Assembly: GCF_003316845.1 (NCBI RefSeq)
Contig: NZ_QMIK01000009.1
Location: forward strand, 1-64,000
Direction: 5' to 3'
Source: Cognataquiflexum aquatile
Lineage (GTDB): Bacteria > Bacteroidota > Bacteroidia > Cytophagales > Cyclobacteriaceae
DNA: 64,000 nucleotides
Shown: positions 1 through 8,242 of the stretch, piece after piece
Layout of the letters: every line of letters begins with the position of its first letter
Position numbering within the stretch: the first letter of the stretch is position 1
The notes under the pieces: generated by a model
The model's input: the letters and a program-made list of their open reading frames with translations, nothing else
Databases searched by the model: none
What the model was told of the DNA's origin: nothing
Made by a program: the position numbers and the translations under genes

Positions 1-159
1 CCCCCAACCCCCCAACATCAATATATTCCGGTGGTCGATCCCGATAATTATCGCGGACGAGACCATTCTGAAAGTAATCCCTTACTAATAAGAAAGCATA
101 TAAACACATTAATTGATATTCATCCCTTAATGGAGGTTTTGAAAAAGCTTTCTAATTGA
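1..159 (+). CDS. Possible 3' end of an upstream gene (partial)
   Basis: The first frame is open from the window edge to a TGA at 157-159, giving 52 residues with no recognisable motif. The opposite strand is also open over part of this stretch, and the segment contains a palindromic gataattatc core of the kind seen in intergenic DNA, so it may be non-coding. I do not recognise a product. Confidence 0.25.
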   Translation, partial: PPTPQHQYIPVVDPDNYRGRDHSESNPLLIRKHINTLIDIHPLMEVLKKLSN

Positions 160-384
160 GTTTTTATTCAGATTATGGGTAAAAACCAATAGGGTTTTTT
201 GGATGGGAGGACAGCATGAATAGTCATATTATCTTTTGCACTGTTCTACAAACTTTTCCCCCTGAAAATCAACAGTCTAAGATTTTCCTTTTTGTTAACA
301 ATCTTATTTTCTATTGATACAATGGTAATCTATTTTTTATTTCTCTATCTTTTTACTAACAAAAACCTAGTAAATTATTAACCT
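160..384. other. Intergenic leader upstream of the PhoH gene
   Basis: AT-rich stretch without a convincing gene, RNA or strong terminator. It must hold the promoter of the gene starting at 385, but I cannot find a clean TTTG/TAnnTTTG pair. Confidence 0.5.
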
Positions 385-1731
385 ATGCCTAGAGCTAAAT
401 CCGATAAAGACCGCAAAATCTTTGTGTTGGATACTTCGGTGATCCTATACGCACACAACTCGATCATGAACTTTGCGGAGCATGATGTGGTCATCCCGAT
501 TACTGTATTGGAGGAGCTCGATCAGTTCAAAAAGGGAAATGATACCAAAAACTATGAGGCCCGTGAATTTATCAGGCTGCTCGACGGGTTAGCCAAAGAT
601 AACATGATCCACAATTGGACTCCACTAAATGGGAAGACCAAAGGGTATTTTCGGGTATTGATGAATCCCGATAATAATATCAATGCAAACCTGATTTTTG
701 GTGAAGAAAAAAACGACCACAAAATCCTGAATGCCGCGCTTCATTGCCAACAAATGGAGAAGGGCAGGAAGGTTATCCTTGTCAGCAAAGACATCAACCT
801 CCGGCTCAAAGCAAAGTCCCTTGACATCCATGCGGAAGATTACGAAACCGGTAAAATCAAAAACCTCTCAGAACTTGAAAATACCGGAAAATATTACCTT
901 GAGGGCATAGAACCGGATATTATCAACAGGCTGTATGAAAATCATTCCGTCGAGGCCAAGCATGTTTTGGGAAATAAAAAAAGAAAAGCCAATGCTTTCT
1001 ATATCCTCAAAAGCGAGAAAAACTCGGTGTTGGCCTACTACAATTCCGATGATAACATGCTCGAAAGGGTAGATAAGAAACTCGCATATAACATCAAGCC
1101 AAAAAATGCCGAGCAGGCTTTTGCTTTGCATGCCATCCTGAATCCAAGGATCAAACTTGTCTCCATCCAAGGTGTGGCGGGAACGGGAAAAACGCTTTTG
1201 GCGCTAGCCGGGGCATTGGAGCAAAGAAGGGATTATAAGCAGATTTTCCTGGCAAGACCCATTGTCCCTTTGAGCAATAAGGATATCGGCTACCTTCCGG
1301 GAGACATCAAATCCAAGCTGAATCCTTACATGGAGCCCCTTTGGGACAACCTGAAGTTTATCCAAAACCAATTCAAGGAGTCCGATAAAGAATTCCAAAA
1401 AATCACAGAATTGGTAAATCAGGAGAAATTGGTCATCCAACCTTTGGCTTATATCCGGGGAAGGTCACTTTCCAATATTTTCTTTATCGTGGATGAAGCA
1501 CAAAACCTCACACCACATGAAATAAAGACAATTATCAGCCGGGCGGGTGAAAATACCAAGATCATTTTCACGGGAGATATCTTCCAGATTGACACCCCTT
1601 ATCTCGATAGTCAGAGCAATGGTTTATCTTATTTGATAGATCGGGTAAAAGACCATCCATTATATGCCCATATCAAGTTAGAAAAGGGAGAAAGATCGGA
1701 ATTAGCGAATTTGGCAAATGATCTTCTGTAA
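385..1731 (+). CDS. PhoH family protein, PIN domain plus PhoH-like ATPase
   Basis: A 448-residue two-domain protein. Residues about 10-160 form a PIN nuclease-type domain (LDTSVI near residue 15 and LEELDQF near 42 supply the acidic residues). The C-terminal half is the PhoH P-loop ATPase with Walker A GVAGTGKT at residues 263-270 and Walker B FIVDEAQN. PIN-PhoH (PhoH2) proteins are described in the family as RNA helicase/ribonuclease enzymes acting in the cytoplasm; the substrate here is unknown. Length fits the family. It is followed by a perfect-stem terminator at 1751-1790, so it appears monocistronic. Confident family call, uncertain cellular role. Confidence 0.93.
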   Translation: MPRAKSDKDRKIFVLDTSVILYAHNSIMNFAEHDVVIPITVLEELDQFKKGNDTKNYEAREFIRLLDGLAKDNMIHNWTPLNGKTKGYFRVLMNPDNNINANLIFGEEKNDHKILNAALHCQQMEKGRKVILVSKDINLRLKAKSLDIHAEDYETGKIKNLSELENTGKYYLEGIEPDIINRLYENHSVEAKHVLGNKKRKANAFYILKSEKNSVLAYYNSDDNMLERVDKKLAYNIKPKNAEQAFALHAILNPRIKLVSIQGVAGTGKTLLALAGALEQRRDYKQIFLARPIVPLSNKDIGYLPGDIKSKLNPYMEPLWDNLKFIQNQFKESDKEFQKITELVNQEKLVIQPLAYIRGRSLSNIFFIVDEAQNLTPHEIKTIISRAGENTKIIFTGDIFQIDTPYLDSQSNGLSYLIDRVKDHPLYAHIKLEKGERSELANLANDLL

Positions 1732-1750
1732 TCAATAATGAATTTTTGAT

Positions 1751-1790
1751 AAACCGATAGAATATTTCGAATTCTATCGGTTTTTTTATT
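1751..1790 (+). terminator. Intrinsic terminator of the PhoH gene
   Basis: Thirteen-base-pair inverted repeat (1751-1763 with 1771-1783) followed by a T run; it lies 20 bases past the PhoH stop. Confidence 0.9.
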
Positions 1791-2024
1791 TTTTTACTGT
1801 TTTTATGCAACCAAATTTTATTCTTTTTGTGTTATCCAATTGTATCGGAAAAGAAAATCATGTGTTCGCTCGCGTACACCTTAATTTTGCTTCAACATAT
1901 ACAAAATATTGATTTTCAATATATTATAAAATTGGGATCAGAATTTGGCATAGAGCTAATACCTGTAGCAATGAACACAGGAAAAGAAAACAAACCTTAC
2001 ACAGTACAATAAAAATTAAAGAAA

Positions 2025-2381
2025 ATGAAACCAACTATTTTAACTCAAAAAACAGTTTGTGCCTTTTTAGGATTAATGATGGCATTGACAATCTTGTGGG
2101 CCGCAAAGGCTGAGGCGAAAGTTGAGCAAATCAACGAGGTAATCCCAATGGAATATAACCTGGGATTGGGAGAAGTTCAGGAGAATGTTATCCAAGAATT
2201 TGAATTGGATCTTTCTGATCTGAAAGAGCTTCCAACCATCACCATTATCAATAAATATGGTGAGGTAGTCGCGGAATTTTATGGAGAAAGAGAAGAAATA
2301 AAGAAAAAATTTAAAGAATCTTTTGAAAAAGGGCTATTTGTGACAGCTTCAGGAAGCCACGAATTTTACCTTGAAAGATAG
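2025..2381 (+). CDS. Small secreted or periplasmic protein of unknown function
   Basis: A 118-residue protein that I do not recognise. The N-terminus has Lys at position 2 and 10, then a hydrophobic stretch about residues 12-27 ending in AKAEA, consistent with a cleaved signal peptide. The mature part is about 88 residues, very acidic with a Lys/Glu-rich stretch near residue 90 (about GEREEIKKKF). It is preceded by about 235 bases of non-coding DNA after the PhoH terminator and followed by its own strong terminator, so it is a single-gene unit. The start has an A-rich region just upstream (aagaaa). Confidence 0.75.
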   Translation: MKPTILTQKTVCAFLGLMMALTILWAAKAEAKVEQINEVIPMEYNLGLGEVQENVIQEFELDLSDLKELPTITIINKYGEVVAEFYGEREEIKKKFKESFEKGLFVTASGSHEFYLER

Positions 2382-2410
2382 TTTAGTTGATTGTTTGGTT
2401 TTTTGAAAAA

Positions 2411-2438
2411 AAAAAGGTGAGTCATGCTCACCTTTTTT
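2411..2438. terminator. Bidirectional terminator
   Basis: Stem GGTGAG/CTCACC extended by A-T pairs on both sides (A run before, T run after) in the 72-base gap between convergent genes; it can serve both the secreted protein gene at left and the response regulator at right. Confidence 0.88.
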
Positions 2439-2453
2439 CTTTTTCCTGAAAAA

Positions 2454-3209
2454 TTAACTTTCAGTAATTGTATTCAGTTTAGCAAGGAAGCTGTTGTAAT
2501 ATTGTCTTCCTACTTGTACCACAGCACCCATTTTCAGGTTGATGTCTTTGGTGTTGAAGCTTTCAATTTGTGCAAGCTGCACAATAAATGACTTTTGGAC
2601 CCTCAGGAAAAGATGAGGCGGAAGCTTTTCTTCCATATCCTTCATTGATTTTCTGATGGTAAAATTCCGTGCTTTGGTGTATATGGTAACCATATTTCCA
2701 TTGGCTTCCACATAATAGATTTCCTCATAGGGAACTCTTTCATAAGCATTGTCTGCCTTGATAAATACAGCATCTGCCACGAGGTAAGGGCTTTCGTCCT
2801 TGGTTCTTACAGTGACAGCCTCAGCTGCAGGCTTTGTCCTTTTATTATAAAGAACAATTTCTACAATGGCATGGATGTCATTGGTGTTGAACGGTTTTAC
2901 GATAAAGCCTGCAGGATTGATTCTTTTGGCCCTTTCAATGATGGTAGGATCACTGTAAGAAGTCACATAAACCAAAGGGGCGTCCACCATCTGCTTGATG
3001 ATTTCTCCCAATTCGATACCGTCTTTGTCTCCCTTGAGTTTGATATCCATAAATACCAAATCAGGTCTGTATTTTTTGACGACTTTAATGGCTTGGTTGG
3101 CGGAGTTTGCGATGTCAATGTTGACGTAACCTAAAAGTTCTAAAATCTCTTCAATGTTTTCGGCTATGTTTACATCATCTTCGACGATCAGAATTCTTTC
3201 CTCTTTCAT
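2454..3209 (-). CDS. LytTR-type response regulator
   Basis: A 251-residue two-domain regulator. The receiver domain (about 1-125) has the acidic pair D11/D12, phospho-acceptor D55 in VFMDIKLK, and the conserved Lys in VKPF. The C-terminal LytTR DNA-binding domain (about 145-251) has the typical YVEANGNMVTI and FLRVQKSFIV segments. The linker is short and charged. It is separated by 144 bases from the next minus-strand regulator gene, so it probably has its own promoter rather than being co-transcribed. LytTR regulators usually act with LytS-type kinases such as the one at 4101-5153; pairing is inference. Confidence 0.93.
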   Translation of the reverse strand: MKEERILIVEDDVNIAENIEEILELLGYVNIDIANSANQAIKVVKKYRPDLVFMDIKLKGDKDGIELGEIIKQMVDAPLVYVTSYSDPTIIERAKRINPAGFIVKPFNTNDIHAIVEIVLYNKRTKPAAEAVTVRTKDESPYLVADAVFIKADNAYERVPYEEIYYVEANGNMVTIYTKARNFTIRKSMKDMEEKLPPHLFLRVQKSFIVQLAQIESFNTKDINLKMGAVVQVGRQYYNSFLAKLNTITES

Positions 3210-3353
3210 ATATTTTTTTCGGGAAATAATACGGTATAATTGTTATTAAATGGATTTTAATGTTGGTGAAAATAATATGAGTGACTATTTACAAATTATA
3301 GTTTTCACAATCAATATTTATTTCAAATTTCTCCAATAATCCATTCATCATTT

Positions 3354-4088
3354 TTATAAGCTCATCATATCCTTGAATCTTGCTGCCTGTCTTCTGCTGA
3401 CCTCTATCCTGTCGCCGCCTTTGAGGGTGACTACCAATCCGCCGTTGAACCAAGGCTCTATCGCCTCTACCCAACTGAGGTTGATGATATGTTTTCTGCT
3501 TGCTCTGAAAAATGATTTTTCACTCAGTCTTTCATCCAAAGCATTGAGTGACTTGTGGATCATTGGCTTAAAATTATCAAAATAAACTTTGATGTAATTG
3601 CCGTCTGATTCAAAAAGCCTCACATTGGATAACTTTACAAACCAACACCGGTCCCCGTCCTTGACAAATACCTGGTCATCCAAGGTGAGTTTTCTCCCTG
3701 CAAAAGCACCTGCTTCTTCTGATTTGTCCTGGTTTTCATTCAATTTTTTCAATAAGCGCTCGATGGCTTCGCCTAATCGTTTTGGTTCGATGGGTTTCAA
3801 TAGATAATCCAGGGCATTGACCTGAAATGCTTTGATCGCATATTCGTCGTATGCAGTGGTAAATATCACATGGGGAACGTTGTCTAATTCTTCCAATAAA
3901 TCAAATCCTGTTTTTTCAGGCATCTGGATATCGAGAAAAACTACATCCGGGGCAAGTGTTTCGATTTTTTCTTTGGCATCATCCACGTTATTGGCTTCGC
4001 CGACTATCTCAACTTGGTCATATTGGGAAAGCAAGTTGATCAGTTCTTTCCTTGCCAGTCTTTCGTCGTCTATTACAAGTGCTCTCAT
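3354..4088 (-). CDS. LytR/AlgR-type response regulator
   Basis: A 244-residue protein with an N-terminal receiver domain (D7/D8, phospho-acceptor D53 in VFLDIQMP, Lys in LKPI) and a C-terminal LytTR domain (FESDGNYIKVYF, FFRASRKHIINL). It lies 12 bases downstream of the LytS-type kinase stop on the same strand, so the two form a classical two-component operon. Target genes cannot be read from the sequence. Confidence 0.95.
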   Translation of the reverse strand: MRALVIDDERLARKELINLLSQYDQVEIVGEANNVDDAKEKIETLAPDVVFLDIQMPEKTGFDLLEELDNVPHVIFTTAYDEYAIKAFQVNALDYLLKPIEPKRLGEAIERLLKKLNENQDKSEEAGAFAGRKLTLDDQVFVKDGDRCWFVKLSNVRLFESDGNYIKVYFDNFKPMIHKSLNALDERLSEKSFFRASRKHIINLSWVEAIEPWFNGGLVVTLKGGDRIEVSRRQAARFKDMMSL

Positions 4089-4100
4089 CTTATTGAATTT

Positions 4101-5153
4101 TTAACCTAATGTAGGGTTTTGTTTTGGAATTTTTATTTCGGTAATTACAAAATCACTCTCTGAATTGAATATCTTAAACGAGGCCCTGTCACCGTAAATC
4201 AGCTTCAACCGCTGCACGGTATTGTTGATGCCATGGCCTTCTCTTTCTTTTTTTCTGCCTACTCCGTTATTTTTTAGTTGGCCGCTGTTTTTGACTTGGA
4301 TGATCAAGTCATCGGTTATTCCCTCTTTGCAATTGATCTCGACCAAGCCACCTTTGACCCTGTTTGAAATCCCGTGTTTGATTGCGTTTTCGACGATCGT
4401 CTGCAACATCATGGGAGGGATTTTATAATCAAAGGCCGAAGGTTCGATATTGTATTTGACCTGAAGTCTTTCTTCAAACCTGATGGTCTCCAAGTTTAGG
4501 TAATCCTTTACAGTATTGATTTCATTTTCAAAGTCGATGGTCCGCTTTTTATCCATCATGAGTGAAAACCTCAGAATATTGGAAAGTTGGGTAATGGCTA
4601 GTTTTGCTTTGGCCGGATCTTCGTCCACCAATGCCCTTACACTATTCAAGGCATTGAATATAAAATGAGGATTCAGCTGGCTTTTGAGATGGTTGAGCTG
4701 TATTTCGTTGATTTTTGCCTGGTATTTCAGTGATTGGTTATAGCTATCCAGAAAATGGAAAAGGAAATACACCATGCTCCAAAGCGAATAGAAAAGAAAA
4801 CTGACAAAGATATTTCCCGAAATCAATATCAACCTGAATTCAGTTTCCGGATTGAGTGTCCCAAATACCCAGCTAATGATGATCTGCGCAATGGTATTCA
4901 ATATACTCAACAAGCCCAATGTGAGGAGGGTATTGGAAAGTAACTTGGGGAATTCGAAATTGAGCCAACCGTATTTTTTGATCGCGTACCGGAAAGCATG
5001 CGTTGACAAAAAGTAAAACGCTGCCAGGGAAGAGTATGCACCTATCTGTACAGGAGTGATTCTCCGGTCCAAAGACACAAAGAAAAGGTTGATCAAAGCA
5101 TATCCTGACCAACCCAAAATCTGAAATAACCAATATAATCTCGTCCTATTCAT
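4101..5153 (-). CDS. LytS-type sensor histidine kinase
   Basis: A 350-residue membrane kinase. Four hydrophobic segments fill residues about 5-150 (no extracellular sensor domain of note). The His_kinase dimerisation region follows with the LNPHFIFNALNSVRAL motif, whose histidine is the expected phosphorylation site, then a GHKL ATPase domain with the N box VENAIKHGISNR and a short GxGxxN region (GHGINNT). This is the PF06580 arrangement, paired with LytTR regulators. It is first in the operon with the regulator at 3354-4088. A perfect -7 box lies about ten bases upstream of the ATG. Confidence 0.94.
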   Translation of the reverse strand: MNRTRLYWLFQILGWSGYALINLFFVSLDRRITPVQIGAYSSLAAFYFLSTHAFRYAIKKYGWLNFEFPKLLSNTLLTLGLLSILNTIAQIIISWVFGTLNPETEFRLILISGNIFVSFLFYSLWSMVYFLFHFLDSYNQSLKYQAKINEIQLNHLKSQLNPHFIFNALNSVRALVDEDPAKAKLAITQLSNILRFSLMMDKKRTIDFENEINTVKDYLNLETIRFEERLQVKYNIEPSAFDYKIPPMMLQTIVENAIKHGISNRVKGGLVEINCKEGITDDLIIQVKNSGQLKNNGVGRKKEREGHGINNTVQRLKLIYGDRASFKIFNSESDFVITEIKIPKQNPTLG

Positions 5154-5163
5154 GGCCTTAGAT

Positions 5164-5171
5164 CAAATATA
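5164..5171 (-). promoter_or_regulatory. Candidate -7 box for the LytS-type kinase operon
   Basis: Reads TATATTTG on the minus strand, matching the Bacteroidota -7 consensus TAnnTTTG. It ends ten bases before the ATG, so the transcript leader would be very short. No clear -33 TTG was found. Confidence 0.4.
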
Positions 5172-5246
5172 GACATGACCGCTTTATGCATTCATTGTTT
5201 TTTATTGATAGGTAAAATCAAGGCCTTTGGAGGTCATATGCTTCTA

Positions 5247-8093
5247 TCAGTTCAATTCTTCCCTCAGAAATTTTGCTGTGAAGCTCTTATTATTCTGTGC
5301 GATTTTTTCGGGAGTTCCTTCAGCGATGATGTTCCCTCCTTTTTCACCCCCTTCCAAACCGATGTCTACCACGTAGTCTGCCATTTTGATGACATCCATG
5401 TTATGCTCAATGATGAGAACGGTATTCCCTTTTTCCACGAGCCTGTTCAATACCTCCAATAAATGTTCGATGTCTTGAAAATGAAGTCCCGTCGTAGGCT
5501 CATCCAAGATGTAGAATGTCTTCCCGGTATCTTTTTTGGATAGCTCTGTAGCCAACTTGACCCGCTGGGCTTCTCCTCCGGAAAGTGTGGTCGCATGTTG
5601 ACCCAAGGTAATGTATCCAAGTCCGACGTCATTGAGTGTCTGGATTCGTCTCAGGATTTTTGGCTGGTTTTCAAAAAATTCCACGGCCAGCTCCACGGTC
5701 ATGTCGAGAACGTCCGAGATGGATTTTCCTTTGAATCTTACTTCCAGAGTTTCCCTGTTATAACGCTTGCCTTTACATGTTTCACAGGGGATATGGACGT
5801 CAGGCAGGAAGTCCATTTCAATCAGCTTCATGCCTGCACCTTCGCAATCTTCGCATCTTCCTCCTTTGACATTGAAGCTGAACCTTCCGGGCTTGTATCC
5901 CCTGATTTTGGACTCGGGCAGTTCTGTAAATAAGGTTCTGATATCAGAAAAAACTCCTGTATAAGTGGCAGGATTGGATCTCGGCGTCCTGCCTATCGGA
6001 GATTGGTCTACTTCTATGACTTTGTCAAGGTGCTTCAGTCCATCGACTGAATCGTATGCCAAGGGTTCCTTTTTTGAATTGTAAAAATGTTGGTTCAATA
6101 TCGGGAACAAGGTCTCATGGATCAAAGAACTTTTTCCGCTACCCGAAACTCCCGTGATACAGGCCATGGTTCCCAAAGGAATTTTGAGCGTTACATTTTT
6201 AAGGTTATTGCCTTTGGCACCTTTCAGTTCCAGAAAGTTGCCGCTACCCTTTCTTCTTTCAGAAGGCACTTTGATGGATAGCTCACCGGTGAGGTATTTA
6301 CCCGTAACGCTTCTTATTTTCAAAAACTCATCCGGTGTACCTGCTGCTACGATTTGACCGCCATGCCTCCCTGCACCTGGCCCGATGTCCACCACATAGT
6401 CTGAAAGCAGCATCATGTCTTTGTCATGCTCCACGACGAGGACAGAGTTGCCCAAATCACGGAGGTCCTGAAGTGCCTTGATCAATTTGACATTGTCTCT
6501 TTGGTGAAGCCCGATGCTCGGTTCATCCAAAATATACAAAACCCCTACCAATTGGGTGCCGATCTGTGTGGCAAGGCGGATACGCTGTGCCTCTCCCCCT
6601 GAAAGGGTTTTCAAAGGCCTGTTTAATGAAAGGTAATCCAGGCCAATATCCAAAAGGAATCCGATTCTCTTCCTGATTTCTTTCAAAACCTCCTTGCCGA
6701 TTATCTGTTGCCTTTCCGACATCCTGCTTTCCAATCCATCAAACCAACTCCCCAAAGCGGTGATATCCATCATGGAAAGCTCGCCGATGTGCTTTTCATC
6801 AATCTTGAAATGAAGGGCTTCTTTCTTTAGCCTGTACCCGTTACAGTCAGGGCAGGTTTTGGAAGTAGTAAATTCGTTTACCCAATCCAATATTTTCTCG
6901 GTCCCGCCTTCTTGTTGCTTTTGAAGGAAGTTTACAATTCCTTCAAAGGTGGTATTCCATTCCGTACCGGGATATTTGACCGATTCTACAGCCACCTCGA
7001 TTTTGTCCCCATAGAGCAAAGTATCTATGACTTCCTCGGGAAGGTTTTCTATCGGTGTGGTAATGCTGCATTTGTAATGCTTCAGGATGGCTTCCACTTT
7101 TTTGAAAATCCAGACATCCCGGTATTCCCCCAAGGGGGCGATTCCTCCCCTGCTGATGCTCAGGCTCCGGTCAGGAATGATATTCTCAATGGTAATTTCT
7201 TCGATGACCCCCAGGCCATTGCAGGTAGGGCATGCCCCATAAGGACTGTTGAAGGAAAAGCTGTTTGGGGCAGGTTCATCGTAGGACAATCCTGTGACGG
7301 GATCCATCAAGAACTTGGAAAAATGGTGGATGTCTCCTTTTTCATCCCGGAGCATGATGACGCCTTTGCCATGTTGAAGTCCGGTTTTTAGGGATTGGCT
7401 GATGCGGAATCTGTCTTCTTCCTCTGCGACAATCCTGTCTATGACGATTTCGATATCATGGATTTTGTACCGGTCTACCTGCATCTTTGGCACCACATCC
7501 ATGACCACTCCGTCTACACGGACTTTGGAAAAACCCATTTTTCGGATCTGTTCAAAAAGTTCTCGGTAATGTCCTTTTCGACCTTTTACAATAGGGGCGA
7601 GGATGTACAGTTTTTGGTTTTTGAATTTGTCAAACAACTGCTCGATGATCTGGTCTTCGGTCTGACGAATCATTTTCTGTCCAGTCAGGTAGGAATATGC
7701 TTCTCCTGCCCTGGCATAAAGCAGTCTCATAAAATCATAAATCTCAGTGACAGTGCCTACTGTTGACCTTGGGTTTTTGGAAGTTGTCTTTTGTTCGATT
7801 GAAATGACCGGGGACAGGCCGTTGATTTTATCCACATCAGGTCTCTCCATGCCACCCAGGAAAGAACGGGCATAAGCTGAGAAGCTTTCCATATACCGCC
7901 TTTGCCCCTCCGCATAGATGGTATCAAAGGCAAGTGAACTTTTGCCACTCCCACTCAATCCCGTGATCACTACCAATTTATTCCTCGGAATATTGATGTC
8001 GATGTTTTTCAGGTTGTGTTCCCGTGCTCCAAAAATTTCGATAAATTCTTCTTTTTTCTCTACTGACAGTTCTGACATGGAGGGATTTTGCAT
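5247..8093 (-). CDS. uvrA: Excinuclease ABC subunit A
   Basis: A 948-residue UvrA, the damage-recognition ATPase of nucleotide excision repair. It has two ABC modules: Walker A GLSGSGKSSLAFDT near the N-terminus and GVSGSGKSSLIHE near residue 620, each with an LSGGEAQR signature, plus Cys-rich zinc modules CPTC and CEDC/CETC. An ATG exists further upstream at 8153, but I chose 8093 because a consensus -7 promoter box lies at 8108-8115, between the two; 8078 is another possible start. Length fits the family. It is preceded on its 5' side by a terminator for the neighbouring gene and is likely monocistronic. Confidence 0.97.
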   Translation of the reverse strand: MQNPSMSELSVEKKEEFIEIFGAREHNLKNIDINIPRNKLVVITGLSGSGKSSLAFDTIYAEGQRRYMESFSAYARSFLGGMERPDVDKINGLSPVISIEQKTTSKNPRSTVGTVTEIYDFMRLLYARAGEAYSYLTGQKMIRQTEDQIIEQLFDKFKNQKLYILAPIVKGRKGHYRELFEQIRKMGFSKVRVDGVVMDVVPKMQVDRYKIHDIEIVIDRIVAEEEDRFRISQSLKTGLQHGKGVIMLRDEKGDIHHFSKFLMDPVTGLSYDEPAPNSFSFNSPYGACPTCNGLGVIEEITIENIIPDRSLSISRGGIAPLGEYRDVWIFKKVEAILKHYKCSITTPIENLPEEVIDTLLYGDKIEVAVESVKYPGTEWNTTFEGIVNFLQKQQEGGTEKILDWVNEFTTSKTCPDCNGYRLKKEALHFKIDEKHIGELSMMDITALGSWFDGLESRMSERQQIIGKEVLKEIRKRIGFLLDIGLDYLSLNRPLKTLSGGEAQRIRLATQIGTQLVGVLYILDEPSIGLHQRDNVKLIKALQDLRDLGNSVLVVEHDKDMMLLSDYVVDIGPGAGRHGGQIVAAGTPDEFLKIRSVTGKYLTGELSIKVPSERRKGSGNFLELKGAKGNNLKNVTLKIPLGTMACITGVSGSGKSSLIHETLFPILNQHFYNSKKEPLAYDSVDGLKHLDKVIEVDQSPIGRTPRSNPATYTGVFSDIRTLFTELPESKIRGYKPGRFSFNVKGGRCEDCEGAGMKLIEMDFLPDVHIPCETCKGKRYNRETLEVRFKGKSISDVLDMTVELAVEFFENQPKILRRIQTLNDVGLGYITLGQHATTLSGGEAQRVKLATELSKKDTGKTFYILDEPTTGLHFQDIEHLLEVLNRLVEKGNTVLIIEHNMDVIKMADYVVDIGLEGGEKGGNIIAEGTPEKIAQNNKSFTAKFLREELN

Positions 8094-8107
8094 TTTATTC
8101 CAGCTCG

Positions 8108-8115
8108 CAAAAGTA
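8108..8115 (-). promoter_or_regulatory. Candidate -7 box for uvrA
   Basis: Reads TACTTTTG on the minus strand (consensus TAnnTTTG), 14 bases before the ATG at 8093. It lies inside the extended reading frame from 8153, which argues against that longer start. The -33 element is not clear. Confidence 0.45.
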
Positions 8116-8155
8116 CGAATTAATGGGGGGGATTCCCAGTTGAATCCCATCATAA

Positions 8156-8180
8156 AAACCTTAATAAAGGATTAAGGTTT
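8156..8180 (-). terminator. Probable terminator between the AsmA-like gene and uvrA
   Basis: Perfect ten-base inverted repeat AAACCTTAAT/ATTAAGGTTT with a five-base loop, 63 bases after the stop of the minus-strand gene at 8243-10072. The stem is AT-rich and the following T run is short on the minus strand. Confidence 0.55.
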
Positions 8181-8242
8181 ATTAAAAAATATTGGTATCA
8201 GGATTTTGTTTTGGAAGTACGGAATGGGCCAATTTTTTTGGA

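Noticed and set aside
1827-2012. 61-codon open frame between the PhoH terminator and the secreted protein gene
   Set aside because: Low-complexity AT-rich composition, no motif, and it occupies the promoter region of the next gene.
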